A stretch of DNA of 64,000 nucleotides from Streptomyces griseus subsp. griseus (GCF_000720255.1 NZ_JOJE01000038.1:4325-68324); one strand, 5' to 3'. Positions 46,435 to 56,634 are shown, counted from the stretch's first letter. The notes: generated from the letters alone by a model not told the origin. A program made the numbers and translations.

Positions 46435-48690
46435 TCACTTCTTCGGCTGGAAGGTCTCCGTCAGCGTCCGCCACGTGGCCTTGCGCAGCTCCGAACCCCA
46501 CTCGCCGGCCTTCGCCGTGTACATCAACGCGTACCCGATGTGGTCGTTGACGACGAACCCACGGTCGATCGTGCGGTACTTCGTGCCGCTCTCCACATAG
46601 GTGAACTCCCAGTCGGCGGTGCTCCAGCCGCGGTAGTTCACGTCCTCTATTCGGATCCGGTCGTACTGCGAGCGCACCATGTAGCGCTCCTGGTTCTTCC
46701 AGTCCGCCACGGGGTCGCCCTTGGGCGTCGACGTCCAGGCGATGAGCAGCTTCTGCCGGTCGGGGCCGGTGAAGCGGTCGCCCGCCGAGCCCGAGGACTG
46801 GTACTTCCAGCCGTTCGGCAAACCGATCGAGTACCCCTGACTGCCCTGGTGAGTCTTGGCCACGGCACCTTCGCCCGAGCCACCGGACCCACCCGCACTC
46901 GCCCCGCTGCCGCCGGACGCGCTCACCTCGGTGCCGGGCGTGTTCCCTGACTGCGACCCGGCCGCCGCGGACTTCGACGCCTCGCCGTCCGTGCGCGTAC
47001 CGCCGCTCTCGTCTTCCTTGGTGTCCGTACGGGCGCTGTCGCTGGCCACGGTCCTGGAACCGCCGCCGCTCTTCGATCCGTTCGCGTCCTTGTCGTCCCC
47101 GCTGAACGCGATGGCCAGCACGGTACCGATCACGGCGAGCGCCACGACCACCGCGATGATCACCAACGTCCGCCGCGGCACCACGTCGGTGATCGGCGCC
47201 CTCGGCACGGGCCGTGGCGGCAGATCCAGATCCGGCGGCGTCATCACGGGCCACCCGGAACTCCGCCCGCTGCCGCCCGCGTTGCCATGCGGAGCTCCCG
47301 GCCCGCCCGGAGTGCCCGAAGCACCCGCGGCACCTGAAGCGGTCTGCGTACCGCGCGCACCCTGGGCACTCCGCGCACCCATGGCCCCCGTCGCCCCCTC
47401 GCCACGCCGAGCAGCGGGAACCCCGGACGCGCCCTGCGCACCCCGCTCCCGAACGCCGGCCGCCGAGCCACTCGCCCCGCTCGAACCACCCGGCCTGCCC
47501 GAAGCCCCGGAGCCGGCACTTCCCGCCGAAGCCCCGCCACCGGATCCCGAAGCGGAACTCGAAACGGAGCCGGAAGCGGAATCAGAGGCGGAATCAGAAG
47601 CGGTCGTCCCGCTCCCGGACTTGGCCCGCGCGGCGGCCGCCGACGTGGCCGCCCCGGCCGCGACGGCCGCCTTCCGCACGGAACGCAGCGCGCCCCGCAG
47701 CTTCTCCGCGGCCTCCTCGCCCCGCTTGCCCCCGGCGTCCGCCGAACCGCCCTCGTCCCCGGGCTCGTCCGGCTGCGCGGGCAGCGGAACGACCCGCGTG
47801 GCGTCGAGCGGCGGCTCCGGTTCGGCCGTCTTCGGCTCGGGCGCGTGGATCACCCGGTTGAGCATGGCCCGGACACTCGCGTCGTCGAGCCGCTTCCCGG
47901 GGTCCTTGTTGAGCAGGCCGTAGATGACGTCCCTGAGCGGTCCGGCGTTCTTCGGCTCGTCCAGCGGCTCGGTCATCACCGCGGTGAGCGTCGCGATCGC
48001 GGAGCCCTTGTCGTAGGGCGGTGCGCCTTCCACCGACGCGTACAGCAGCCCGCCGAGGGACCACAGGTCGGCCGCCGGTCCCGGCTTGTGCCCGCGGGCC
48101 CGCTCCGGGGAGATGTAGGAGGGCGCGCCGACGAGCATGCCGGTCGAGGTGATCGACGGGTCGCCCTCGACCTGGGCGATGCCGAAGTCGGTGAGCACAA
48201 CCCGGCCGTCCTCCGCGATCAGCACGTTGGACGGCTTCACGTCACGGTGCAGGATTCCCTCGCGGTGGGCCGAGCGCAGCACGTCGAGGACCGCGAGTCC
48301 GACCTCGGCCGCGCGCTTCGGCTCCAGCACGCCGTCCTCGCGGATGACCTCGGCGAGCGACTTGCCCTCGACGAGCTCCATCACGATCCACGGCCGGTCG
48401 TCCTCGTCGACCACGTCGAAGACGGTCACCGCGCTGTTGTTGCGGATCCTCGCGATGGCCTTGGCCTCACGCAGCGTCCGCGTGATGAGCCGGCGCTTCT
48501 CGTCCTCGTCGATGTTCCCCGGGAACCGCAGCTCCTTGACGGCGACCGTCCGGCCGAGGGTCTCGTCCTCGGCGCGCCAGACCGTACCCATGCCGCCGCG
48601 GCCGAGCACTTCTCCCAGCCGGTACCGCCCGGCGAGGAGACGTTCGCTCTTGTCCTGACGGGATGTCCCCGCCCGCTCCGCCTCCGACAT
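46435..48690 (-). CDS. Transmembrane serine/threonine protein kinase 5
   Basis: A 751-residue receptor kinase, the first of the array. I chose the ATG at 48690 with GAGGGG 6 bases upstream; one at 48702 adds 4 residues. VAVKEL, HRDVKPSNV and DFG are intact. After the kinase domain comes RVIHAPEPKTAEPEPP, then a very long Ser/Gly/Ala-rich linker, a membrane helix (RTLVIIAVVVALAVIGTVLAIAF), a second low-complexity stalk and the outer domain starting YSIGLPNGWKYQSSG with core STADWEFTYVE. It is divergent from the serine hydrolase. Confidence 0.93.
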   Translation of the reverse strand: MSEAERAGTSRQDKSERLLAGRYRLGEVLGRGGMGTVWRAEDETLGRTVAVKELRFPGNIDEDEKRRLITRTLREAKAIARIRNNSAVTVFDVVDEDDRPWIVMELVEGKSLAEVIREDGVLEPKRAAEVGLAVLDVLRSAHREGILHRDVKPSNVLIAEDGRVVLTDFGIAQVEGDPSITSTGMLVGAPSYISPERARGHKPGPAADLWSLGGLLYASVEGAPPYDKGSAIATLTAVMTEPLDEPKNAGPLRDVIYGLLNKDPGKRLDDASVRAMLNRVIHAPEPKTAEPEPPLDATRVVPLPAQPDEPGDEGGSADAGGKRGEEAAEKLRGALRSVRKAAVAAGAATSAAAARAKSGSGTTASDSASDSASGSVSSSASGSGGGASAGSAGSGASGRPGGSSGASGSAAGVRERGAQGASGVPAARRGEGATGAMGARSAQGARGTQTASGAAGASGTPGGPGAPHGNAGGSGRSSGWPVMTPPDLDLPPRPVPRAPITDVVPRRTLVIIAVVVALAVIGTVLAIAFSGDDKDANGSKSGGGSRTVASDSARTDTKEDESGGTRTDGEASKSAAAGSQSGNTPGTEVSASGGSGASAGGSGGSGEGAVAKTHQGSQGYSIGLPNGWKYQSSGSAGDRFTGPDRQKLLIAWTSTPKGDPVADWKNQERYMVRSQYDRIRIEDVNYRGWSTADWEFTYVESGTKYRTIDRGFVVNDHIGYALMYTAKAGEWGSELRKATWRTLTETFQPKK

Positions 48691-48898
48691 GCGTCCCCTC
48701 ATGCAACCCGCCCTGACAGAGCCTCCATTGTCCCTCACCCGACAAGTGCCCAACGCCCAGGGTGGCCCTTGGGGCACCCGAATCCTCCACACACCTCTTC
48801 CGAGGTCCCCTTACCGGCGGCCCGGAAGCCGTCGTGCCGCGCTGCATGATGGGCGGTGAAGAGGAAGGACGAGGTAGGACGAAGGAAGGACCCCACCG

Positions 48899-49942
48899 AT
48901 GCCGCCGCTTCGGACCCTCCTGGCCGTGCCCGTGTCCCTGGCCGCCCTCGCCCTGGCCTCATTCGGTTCGCAGGCGACCGCGAAGCCGCCCACGGACGCG
49001 TTGCTCCCGCTGCTGGTCCCCGGGGGGAAGGGGCGCGCGGCAGCGCTGCTGGTCCGCGAGGAGAGCGGCGCCCGCTACACCCGGACCGGACGGGCCATCA
49101 GCCGCACCGACCGTTTCCGCGCCGGCAGCATCACGAAGACCTTCGTCGCGACGGTCGTCCTCCAACTGGCCGCGGAACACCGACTGTCCCTCGCGGACAC
49201 GGTGGAGCAGCACCTGCCGGGACTGGTGCGCGGGGCGGGAAACGACGGGCGCGCGCTGACCCTCCGTTCCCTGCTCACCCACACCAGCGGCCTGTACGAC
49301 TTCACACAGGACACCGAGGGCGCCGTCCCCGTGACTGCTCTTCAGGCCGTACGCATCGCACTCACCCACCCCCCGGCCGACCGCGGCCGCTTCTCCTACT
49401 CCAACACCAACTACGTTCTGCTCGGCCTGGTGGTCCAGCGGGCCACCGGCCACTCGTACGCCACCGAGACCGAGCGGCGCATCATCGCTCCGCTGGGTCT
49501 GACGGGCACCTCCTTTCCTGGCTCCCGCACCTCGCTGCCCTCTCCGCACGGGCGGGCCTACGCCGCCGACGGAACCGACGTCACCGATCTCGACCCGCGG
49601 GTGGCCGGGGCCGCGGGCGAGCTGGTGACCACGCTCGCCGACCTGGACCGCTTCTACGCGGCGTTGCTCGGCGGCGAGCTGCTTCCCCCGCGCCGGCTGC
49701 GGGAGATGCTCGACACCCGTGCCGCACGGGGTTCGTACGGCATGGGGCTGTTTCCGGAGAAGCTGCCGTGCGGCACCACGGTGTGGGGGCACAACGGCCG
49801 GATCGCCGGCAGCTACGTGCGCACCGCAGCCACCGTCGACGGCCGACGTGTCCTCACCTTCCGGGTGAACACGACCGCGATCGCAGATCCCCGCCTGGAA
49901 CCGGCCCTGCTCGCGGCCGAGTTCTGCCCTCGCACTCCTTGA
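48899..49942 (+). CDS. Secreted serine hydrolase (beta-lactamase/DD-peptidase family)
   Basis: A 347-residue exported protein with a signal peptide ending near SQATA and AAGGAAGGA before the start. The penicillin-recognising motifs are complete: SITK with Ser77 and Lys80, YSN in FSYSNTNY, and GHNG replacing KTG as in class B D-alanyl-D-alanine carboxypeptidases (Streptomyces R61 type). It probably trims stem peptides in the wall. It diverges from the kinase array, whose outer domains and wall-linked neighbours make a shared link to wall metabolism plausible. Confidence 0.9.
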   Translation: MPPLRTLLAVPVSLAALALASFGSQATAKPPTDALLPLLVPGGKGRAAALLVREESGARYTRTGRAISRTDRFRAGSITKTFVATVVLQLAAEHRLSLADTVEQHLPGLVRGAGNDGRALTLRSLLTHTSGLYDFTQDTEGAVPVTALQAVRIALTHPPADRGRFSYSNTNYVLLGLVVQRATGHSYATETERRIIAPLGLTGTSFPGSRTSLPSPHGRAYAADGTDVTDLDPRVAGAAGELVTTLADLDRFYAALLGGELLPPRRLREMLDTRAARGSYGMGLFPEKLPCGTTVWGHNGRIAGSYVRTAATVDGRRVLTFRVNTTAIADPRLEPALLAAEFCPRTP

Positions 49943-50014
49943 ACGAGCTGGTTCCGCCCGACGATCCCGACCCGCGGCACTCGTTCGGGTGAACCAGCCC
50001 GTGTGCCCCCGCCC

Positions 50015-51721
50015 CTACCGCGGCACGATGTCCGGTGCCCCCAGTCGCGCCGCGTCCGCCGTCAGGTCGTCCGGCTGTCGCTGGGACTCCCGTTCGGCCT
50101 CCACCCGCTTCTCGTAGTGCTCGACCTCGCGCTCGATCTGGTCCCGGTCCCAGCCCAGCACCGGCGCCATCAGCTCGGCGGCCTCACGGGCGGTGCGGCT
50201 GCCGCGGTCGAAGGTCTCGATGGAGATGCGGGTACGCCGGGTCAGAACGTCGTCCAGGTGCCGAGCGCCCTCGTGGGAGGCGGCGTAGACGATCTCGGCG
50301 CGCAGATAGTCGTCGGCGGCGCTCAGGGGCTCGCCGAGCGAGGGGTCGTCGGCGATGAGGTCGAGGAGTTCCTCCGTCAGCGCGCCGTAACGGTTCAGCA
50401 GGTGCTCCACCCGCACCACGTGCAGCCCGGTCCTGGAGGCGATGCGCGCTCGCGCGTTCCACAGGGCCCGGTACCCCTCCGCGCCCAGCAGCGGAACGTC
50501 CTCGGTGACGCACTCGGCGACCCGCATGTCGAGTCCGTGCACGGCCTCGTCGACGGCGTCCTTGGCCATCACCCGGTACGTCGTGTACTTGCCGCCCGCG
50601 ACGACGACGAGCCCCGGCACGGGATGCGCCACGGTGTGCTCGCGGGACAGCTTGCTGGTGGCGTCCGACTCCCCGGCGAGCAGCGGGCGCAGTCCCGCGT
50701 ACACGCCCTCGACGTCGTCCCTGGTGAGGGGCACCGCGAGCACCGAGTTCACGTGCTCCAGGAGGTAGTCGATGTCCGCGCTGGAGGCGGCCGGGTGGGC
50801 CTTGTCGAGGTCCCAGTCGGTGTCGGTGGTCCCGATGATCCAGTGCCGGCCCCAGGGGATGACGAACAGCACGGACTTCTCGGTGCGCAGGATCAACCCG
50901 GTCGTCGAGTGGATGCGGTCCTTGGGCACGACCAGGTGGATGCCCTTGGAGGCGCGGACGTGGAACTGTCCGCGCTCACCGACCATGCCCTGGGTGTCGT
51001 CGGTCCACACGCCGGTGGCGTTGACGACCTGCTTGGCGCGGACCTCGTACTCGCCGCCGTTCTCCACGTCCTGCACCCGGGCGCCGACGACGCGCTCGCC
51101 CTCGCGCAGGAAGGCGGTGACCCGCGCGCGGTTGGCGACCTTCGCGCCGTACGCCGCGGCCGTGCGCACCAGTGTGGCCACATAGCGGGCGTCGTCCATC
51201 TGGGCGTCGTAGTACTGCAGGGCCCCGACCAGCGCGTCCTTCTTCAGGGCGGGGGCGACGCGCAGGGCATGACGGCGGGTCAGGTGGCGGTGCAGGGGCA
51301 GGCCCCGGCCGTGGCCGCGGGCCATCGACATGGCGTCGTAGAGCGCGACGCCCGAACCGGCGTACAGGCGTTCCCAGCCCTTGTGCTGGAGCGGGTAGAG
51401 GAACGGGACGGGTTTCACCAGGTGGGGGGCGAGCCGCTCAAGCAGCAGGCCGCGTTCCTTGAGCGCCTCGCGGACGAGGGCGAAGTCGAGCATCTCCAGA
51501 TAGCGCAGTCCGCCGTGGATCAGCTTGCTGGACCGGCTGGACGTGCCCGAGGCCCAGTCGCGCGCCTCGACCAGTCCGGTGGACAGGCCGCGGGTCACGG
51601 CGTCGAGTGCGGTGCCCGCGCCGACCACGCCGGCGCCGACGACCAGGACGTCCAGTTCGCGCTCGGCCATGGCTGCCAGTGACTCGGCGCGCTGCGCCGG
51701 CCCCAGTGTCGCTGTCCTCAC
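50015..51721 (-). CDS. glpD: Glycerol-3-phosphate dehydrogenase (aerobic, FAD)
   Basis: A 568-residue membrane-associated flavoenzyme that oxidises glycerol 3-phosphate to dihydroxyacetone phosphate and passes electrons to the quinone pool. VVGAGVVGAGTALDAVTRG binds FAD; SSRSSKLIHGGLRYLE, IPWGRHWIIGTTDTDW and VVAGGKYTTYRVMAKDAVD are family signatures. The C-terminal 60 residues (RDQIEREVEHYEKRVEAERE) are the DAO_C helices. GTG start with GGAGG 5 bases upstream. The glycerol kinase and facilitator genes are not adjacent. Confidence 0.95.
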   Translation of the reverse strand: MRTATLGPAQRAESLAAMAERELDVLVVGAGVVGAGTALDAVTRGLSTGLVEARDWASGTSSRSSKLIHGGLRYLEMLDFALVREALKERGLLLERLAPHLVKPVPFLYPLQHKGWERLYAGSGVALYDAMSMARGHGRGLPLHRHLTRRHALRVAPALKKDALVGALQYYDAQMDDARYVATLVRTAAAYGAKVANRARVTAFLREGERVVGARVQDVENGGEYEVRAKQVVNATGVWTDDTQGMVGERGQFHVRASKGIHLVVPKDRIHSTTGLILRTEKSVLFVIPWGRHWIIGTTDTDWDLDKAHPAASSADIDYLLEHVNSVLAVPLTRDDVEGVYAGLRPLLAGESDATSKLSREHTVAHPVPGLVVVAGGKYTTYRVMAKDAVDEAVHGLDMRVAECVTEDVPLLGAEGYRALWNARARIASRTGLHVVRVEHLLNRYGALTEELLDLIADDPSLGEPLSAADDYLRAEIVYAASHEGARHLDDVLTRRTRISIETFDRGSRTAREAAELMAPVLGWDRDQIEREVEHYEKRVEAERESQRQPDDLTADAARLGAPDIVPR

Positions 51722-51993
51722 CGCTGCCTCCCGCTGTCTGCCGGGCCGACCGCACCCTCAGGGCGATGCCCGGTTCGGTTCCCCCTGCCCACAATCCTGA
51801 CCGCGTTGCCCGACTTCAGCCACCACTCACCCCTGGCCTGTGGACAACCACCACATGTCCACCGAAGAAACACAGCCGACCAATCCCGCATAACGGTCAT
51901 ATTTACTCCTAGTCTGACATTGCGCTCGCCCATCCTGTCCACAGGGCTTGCGTACCTGTCCCGCTTCGGCTACTGGGAAGGACGGCCCACGTC

Positions 51994-53211
51994 ATGCCCG
52001 CAGATCTCGCCGTCATCGGACTCGGCCCCTTCGGTCTGCCGCTGGCGCAGGCCGCGGTCGCCGCCGGCATCTCCACGCTCGGTTACCGGACCGGGCCGGA
52101 GGCCGGATCCCTCAGCCCCGCAGAACTGCGCCGGATGCTCTCGGGGGGCTTCCGGCCGGCCACCGACCCCGCCGAGCTCGGCCGGGTGCGCACCGCGGTC
52201 ATCTGTGCGCCGACCCCGCGCCACACGGACGGCGGGCCCGACCTGAGCCAGGTGGAGGCGGCCGCCCGCACCCTGGCCGCACACCTGCGCCCGCACACCA
52301 CGGTGATCCTGGAATCGCCCGTCTACCCCGGCACCACGGAGGAATTCCTGCGTCCACTTCTCGAGGAGGGCTCGGGGCTGCGCGCGGGCCGCGACTTCCA
52401 CCTGGCCCACTCCCCCAGCCGCGTCGACCCCGGCAACCGGGACTGCGCCCCGGCCGGCACCCCCAAGGTCATCGGCGGCCTCACCCCCGCCTGCACCGAG
52501 TCGGCCGCCGCCTTCTACGGGCGGCTCACCGACAAGGTGGTACGCGCGCGTGGACTGCGGGAAGCGGAGACCGTGCAGTTGCTGGAGACCAACTACCGGC
52601 ACGTCAACATCGCCCTCGTCAACGAAATGGCCGTCCTGTGCCACGACTTGGGCGTCGACCTGTGGGACGTCATCCGCTGCGCGGAGACCAAGCCGTACGG
52701 CTTCCAGGCGTTCCGCCCCGGCCCCGGCGTGGGCGGCCACTCCGCCGCACAGGACCTGGCGGGCCACGGCGGCCGCCCCGGCAGCCCCCTGCGGATGGTG
52801 GAGCTGGCCCAGCAGGTCAACAGCCGGATGCCCCGGTACGTCGTCCAGCGCGCCGCCGCCCTGCTCAACGAGCACGGCAAGTCCGCGCGGGGCGCGCGCG
52901 TGCTGCTGCTCGGCGTCACCTACAAGCCCGACCTGGCCGACCAGCAGGCGACCCCGGCGCGCGAGATCGCGATCAACCTGATGGACCTCGGCGCGGCCGT
53001 CAGCTACCACGACCCGCACGTCCCGTCCTGGAACGTCCTCGACCGCCCGGTCCCCCGCGCGGACTCCCTCTACGAGGCCGCCGCCGACGCCGACCTGACG
53101 ATCCTCCTCCAGAACCACCGCACGTACGACCTCCAGGGCTTGTCGGTGAAGGCACAGTTGCTGCTGGACACGCGGGGGGCCACGCCTACGGGGGCGGCGC
53201 ATCGGTTGTGA
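51994..53211 (+). CDS. UDP-glucose/GDP-mannose dehydrogenase homologue lacking catalytic Cys
   Basis: A 405-residue protein from an ATG with GGAAGGAC upstream. The Rossmann start VIGLGPFGLPLAQAAVAAG, the helix LLETNYRHVNIALVNEMAV and the final VTYKPDLADQQATPAREI are those of nucleotide-sugar dehydrogenases. The catalytic segment, normally GGHC or GGCF(P)KD, reads GPGVGGHSAAQD: the nucleophilic Cys is Ser. The second oxidation through a thiohemiacetal should therefore fail. It may be a non-oxidising relative, a one-step enzyme, or a binding protein. Tandem hairpin repeats lie just after the stop. Confidence 0.85.
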   Translation: MPADLAVIGLGPFGLPLAQAAVAAGISTLGYRTGPEAGSLSPAELRRMLSGGFRPATDPAELGRVRTAVICAPTPRHTDGGPDLSQVEAAARTLAAHLRPHTTVILESPVYPGTTEEFLRPLLEEGSGLRAGRDFHLAHSPSRVDPGNRDCAPAGTPKVIGGLTPACTESAAAFYGRLTDKVVRARGLREAETVQLLETNYRHVNIALVNEMAVLCHDLGVDLWDVIRCAETKPYGFQAFRPGPGVGGHSAAQDLAGHGGRPGSPLRMVELAQQVNSRMPRYVVQRAAALLNEHGKSARGARVLLLGVTYKPDLADQQATPAREIAINLMDLGAAVSYHDPHVPSWNVLDRPVPRADSLYEAAADADLTILLQNHRTYDLQGLSVKAQLLLDTRGATPTGAAHRL

Positions 53212-53278
53212 AGGGGGCGCATGGGGTTGCCGAGCCGCCGAGCTGGTGGCGTACGCCCTCGCACGCCGATACCGTGAG

Positions 53279-53477
53279 ACAGGCGGAGCCCACCGCAGGG
53301 GGTACTGCGGCAGGCTCCTGGATGGATCACGGAGTGTCCGCCCCTAGGTGACTTGGGGGCGGCCGCTCACCATCCACGCAACAGGCGGAGCCCACCGCAG
53401 CGGTCACTGCGGCAGGCTCCTGGATGGATCACGGAGTGTCCGCCCCTACGTTTCTCAGGGGCGGCCGCTCACCATCC
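53279..53477 (-). repeat. Tandem two-hairpin repeats (2 x ~97 bases)
   Basis: Two near-identical units (53279-53375 and 53381-53477) each hold two hairpins: CCGCCCC/GGGGCGG and a 14-base-pair stem (53285-53318; 53387-53420). Stems are conserved while all loops differ. The two non-Watson-Crick pairs in the longer stem are G-U on the minus-strand RNA but C-A on the plus strand, so the structured RNA is most likely read leftward, as the 3' part of the candidate peptide transcript. Confidence 0.8.
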
Positions 53478-53564
53478 GAAGATCCGCAAGATCCACCTCC
53501 TCCGGCACTTCACCAGCCAAAGCCGGATCCGGTCCCAGCGAGTGGGCTTGCCGTGGCGTCCCAT
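53469..53564 (-). CDS. Candidate 31-residue basic amphipathic peptide
   Basis: An ATG at 53564, with GGAAGGGGG 7 bases upstream, opens a 31-codon frame beginning MGRHGKPTRWDRIRLWLVK and ending RIFGW. About 27 of 31 third positions are G or C while first and second positions are mixed, which supports coding. The peptide is strongly basic with regularly spaced Trp, Leu and Ile, as in membrane-active or membrane-bound peptides. Its stop codon lies inside the first base triplets of the tandem hairpin repeat. The same frame is open much further upstream, so a longer protein cannot be excluded. I do not recognise a family. Confidence 0.4.
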   Translation of the reverse strand: MGRHGKPTRWDRIRLWLVKCRRRWILRIFGW

Positions 53565-53566
53565 GG

Positions 53567-53763
53567 GCGCCCCCTTCCACGACACCACCCATTGACCCGG
53601 TAGGCGGTCCGTCGGAAATCGGGCCGGGCCCCGAGGGCCGGGGTCCGGAACCATGTCCTTGGAAGGGGGCGCTCCAGAAACCTGGGGCGCCACGCGCACG
53701 CTATCGCTCTCGCCCCCGCTGACCAGCCCAAATGGGCCCCGAGGCAACCGTGCGCCCCCTTCC
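53567..53763 (-). promoter_or_regulatory. Three-copy 12-mer: possible ribosome-binding-site switch
   Basis: In the minus-strand RNA GGAAGGGGGCGC occurs at 53763-53752 (A) and again at 53578-53567 (C), where it is the ribosome binding site of the 31-codon frame. Its exact complement GCGCCCCCUUCC lies between them at 53672-53661 (B). B can pair with A or with C over similar distances (79 and 82 bases), freeing or hiding the site. No promoter was identified, so whether A is transcribed is unknown. Confidence 0.45.
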
Positions 53764-53793
53764 CACACCCCACGCCCCGGCCCGCCCGGGCAT

Positions 53794-53838
53794 GCGAAAG
53801 GGGCCGGCCACCTCGTCCAGGTGGCCGGCCCCTTTCGC
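53794..53838 (-). terminator. Very stable terminator after guaB3-type gene
   Basis: A perfect 20-base-pair stem, GCGAAAGGGGCCGGCCACCT and its complement, with a 5-base loop starts 11 bases after the stop codon. It separates the guaB3-type transcript from the repeat region to the left. Confidence 0.85.
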
Positions 53839-53848
53839 GTCGTATGAC

Positions 53849-54973
53849 CTACCGCTTGTGCTGCGAGTCCGCCACCGTGACCTCCACGCGCTGGAACTCC
53901 TTCAGCTCGCTGTAGCCGGTGGTGGCCATGGCGCGGCGCAGCGCGCCGAAGAGGTTCATGGAGCCGTCCGGGGTGTGGGACGGGCCCGTCAGGACCTCCT
54001 CGATGGTGCCGACCGTGCCGAGGTCGACCTTCTTCCCGCGGGGCAGCTCCTCGTTGACGGCCTCCATGCCCCAGTGGTTGCCCTTGCCGGGCGCGTCCGT
54101 GGCACGGGCCAGCGGGGAGCCCATCATCACCGCGTCCGCGCCGCAGGCGATCGCCTTCGGCAGGTCGCCGGACCAGCCGACCCCGCCGTCCGCGATCACG
54201 TGCACGTACCGGCCGCCGGACTCGTCCATGTAGTCGCGGCGGGCGGCGGCCACGTCCGCGACGGCCGTGGCCATCGGGACCTGGATGCCGAGCACGTTGC
54301 GCGTGGTGTGCGCCGCGCCGCCGCCGAAGCCGACCAGGACGCCGGCCGCGCCGGTGCGCATCAGGTGCAGGGCGGCGGTGTAGGTGGCGCAGCCGCCGAC
54401 GATCACCGGGACGTCGAGCTCGTAGATGAACTGCTTCAGGTTCAGCGGCTCGTGCGAGCCGGAGACGTGCTCCGCGGAGACCGTCGTACCGCGGATGACG
54501 AAGATGTCCACGCCCGCGTCCACGACCGCCTTGGAGAACTGCGCGGTGCGCTGCGGGGAGAGCGCGGCCGCCGTGACCACGCCGGAGTCGCGCACCTCCT
54601 TGATGCGGGCGCCGATCAGCTCCTCCTTGATGGGGGCGGAGTAGATCTCCTGGAGGCGCCGGGTCGCGGTCTCCGCGTCCAGGCCGACGATCTCGTCGAG
54701 CAGCGGCTGCGGGTCCTCGTACCGCGTCCACAGGCCCTCGAGGTTCAGCACGCCGAGGCCGCCGAGCTCACCGATGCGGATCGCGGTGGCCGGGGAGACG
54801 ACCGAGTCCATGGGGGCGGCCAGGAACGGCAGCTCGAAGCGGTAGGCGTCGATCTGCCAGGCGATCGAGACCTCCTTCGGGTCCCGCGTACGACGGCTGG
54901 GGACGACGGCGATGTCGTCGAAGGCGTACGCCCGGCGGCCGCGCTTGCCGCGCCCGATCTCGATCTCAGTCAC
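53849..54973 (-). CDS. guaB3: GuaB3-type IMP dehydrogenase-related protein
   Basis: A 374-residue TIM-barrel protein of the IMP dehydrogenase/GMP reductase superfamily, from a GTG with GGAAAGG upstream. The two CBS domains of GuaB are absent. The loop that normally holds the catalytic Cys (GSICTTR) reads GGAAHTTR, so the thioimidate step should not occur; M. tuberculosis GuaB3 also lacks the Cys. The phosphate-binding GADAVMMGSPLA and VIADGGVGWSGD segments remain, so nucleotide binding is plausible. It is adjacent to guaB (117 bases) on the same strand, with a terminator between them. Confidence 0.88.
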   Translation of the reverse strand: MTEIEIGRGKRGRRAYAFDDIAVVPSRRTRDPKEVSIAWQIDAYRFELPFLAAPMDSVVSPATAIRIGELGGLGVLNLEGLWTRYEDPQPLLDEIVGLDAETATRRLQEIYSAPIKEELIGARIKEVRDSGVVTAAALSPQRTAQFSKAVVDAGVDIFVIRGTTVSAEHVSGSHEPLNLKQFIYELDVPVIVGGCATYTAALHLMRTGAAGVLVGFGGGAAHTTRNVLGIQVPMATAVADVAAARRDYMDESGGRYVHVIADGGVGWSGDLPKAIACGADAVMMGSPLARATDAPGKGNHWGMEAVNEELPRGKKVDLGTVGTIEEVLTGPSHTPDGSMNLFGALRRAMATTGYSELKEFQRVEVTVADSQHKR

Positions 54974-55041
54974 GTCTGTGGCCTTTCCTGATGCGTTGCA
55001 GCGTCTTCCAGTATCGCCGACGGGCGCGACACGGGTACGAC

Positions 55042-55072
55042 AAGGGCGGCCCCGGAGGTTCCGGGGCCGCCC
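55042..55072 (-). terminator. Terminator after guaB
   Basis: AGGGCGGCCCCGG and CCGGGGCCGCCCT form a perfect 13-base-pair stem with a 5-base loop between guaB and the guaB3-type gene. Confidence 0.75.
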
Positions 55073-55089
55073 TCGCGCAAGCCCTGCGC

Positions 55090-56634
<1,545 letters not shown>

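Noticed and set aside
44731..46950. 739-codon open frame on the plus strand
   Set aside because: Antisense to the pseudokinase gene, which has a ribosome binding site and clear domains.
53279..53477. CRISPR array
   Set aside because: Only two units, about 97 bases each with no spacer structure and no cas genes; these are structured tandem repeats.
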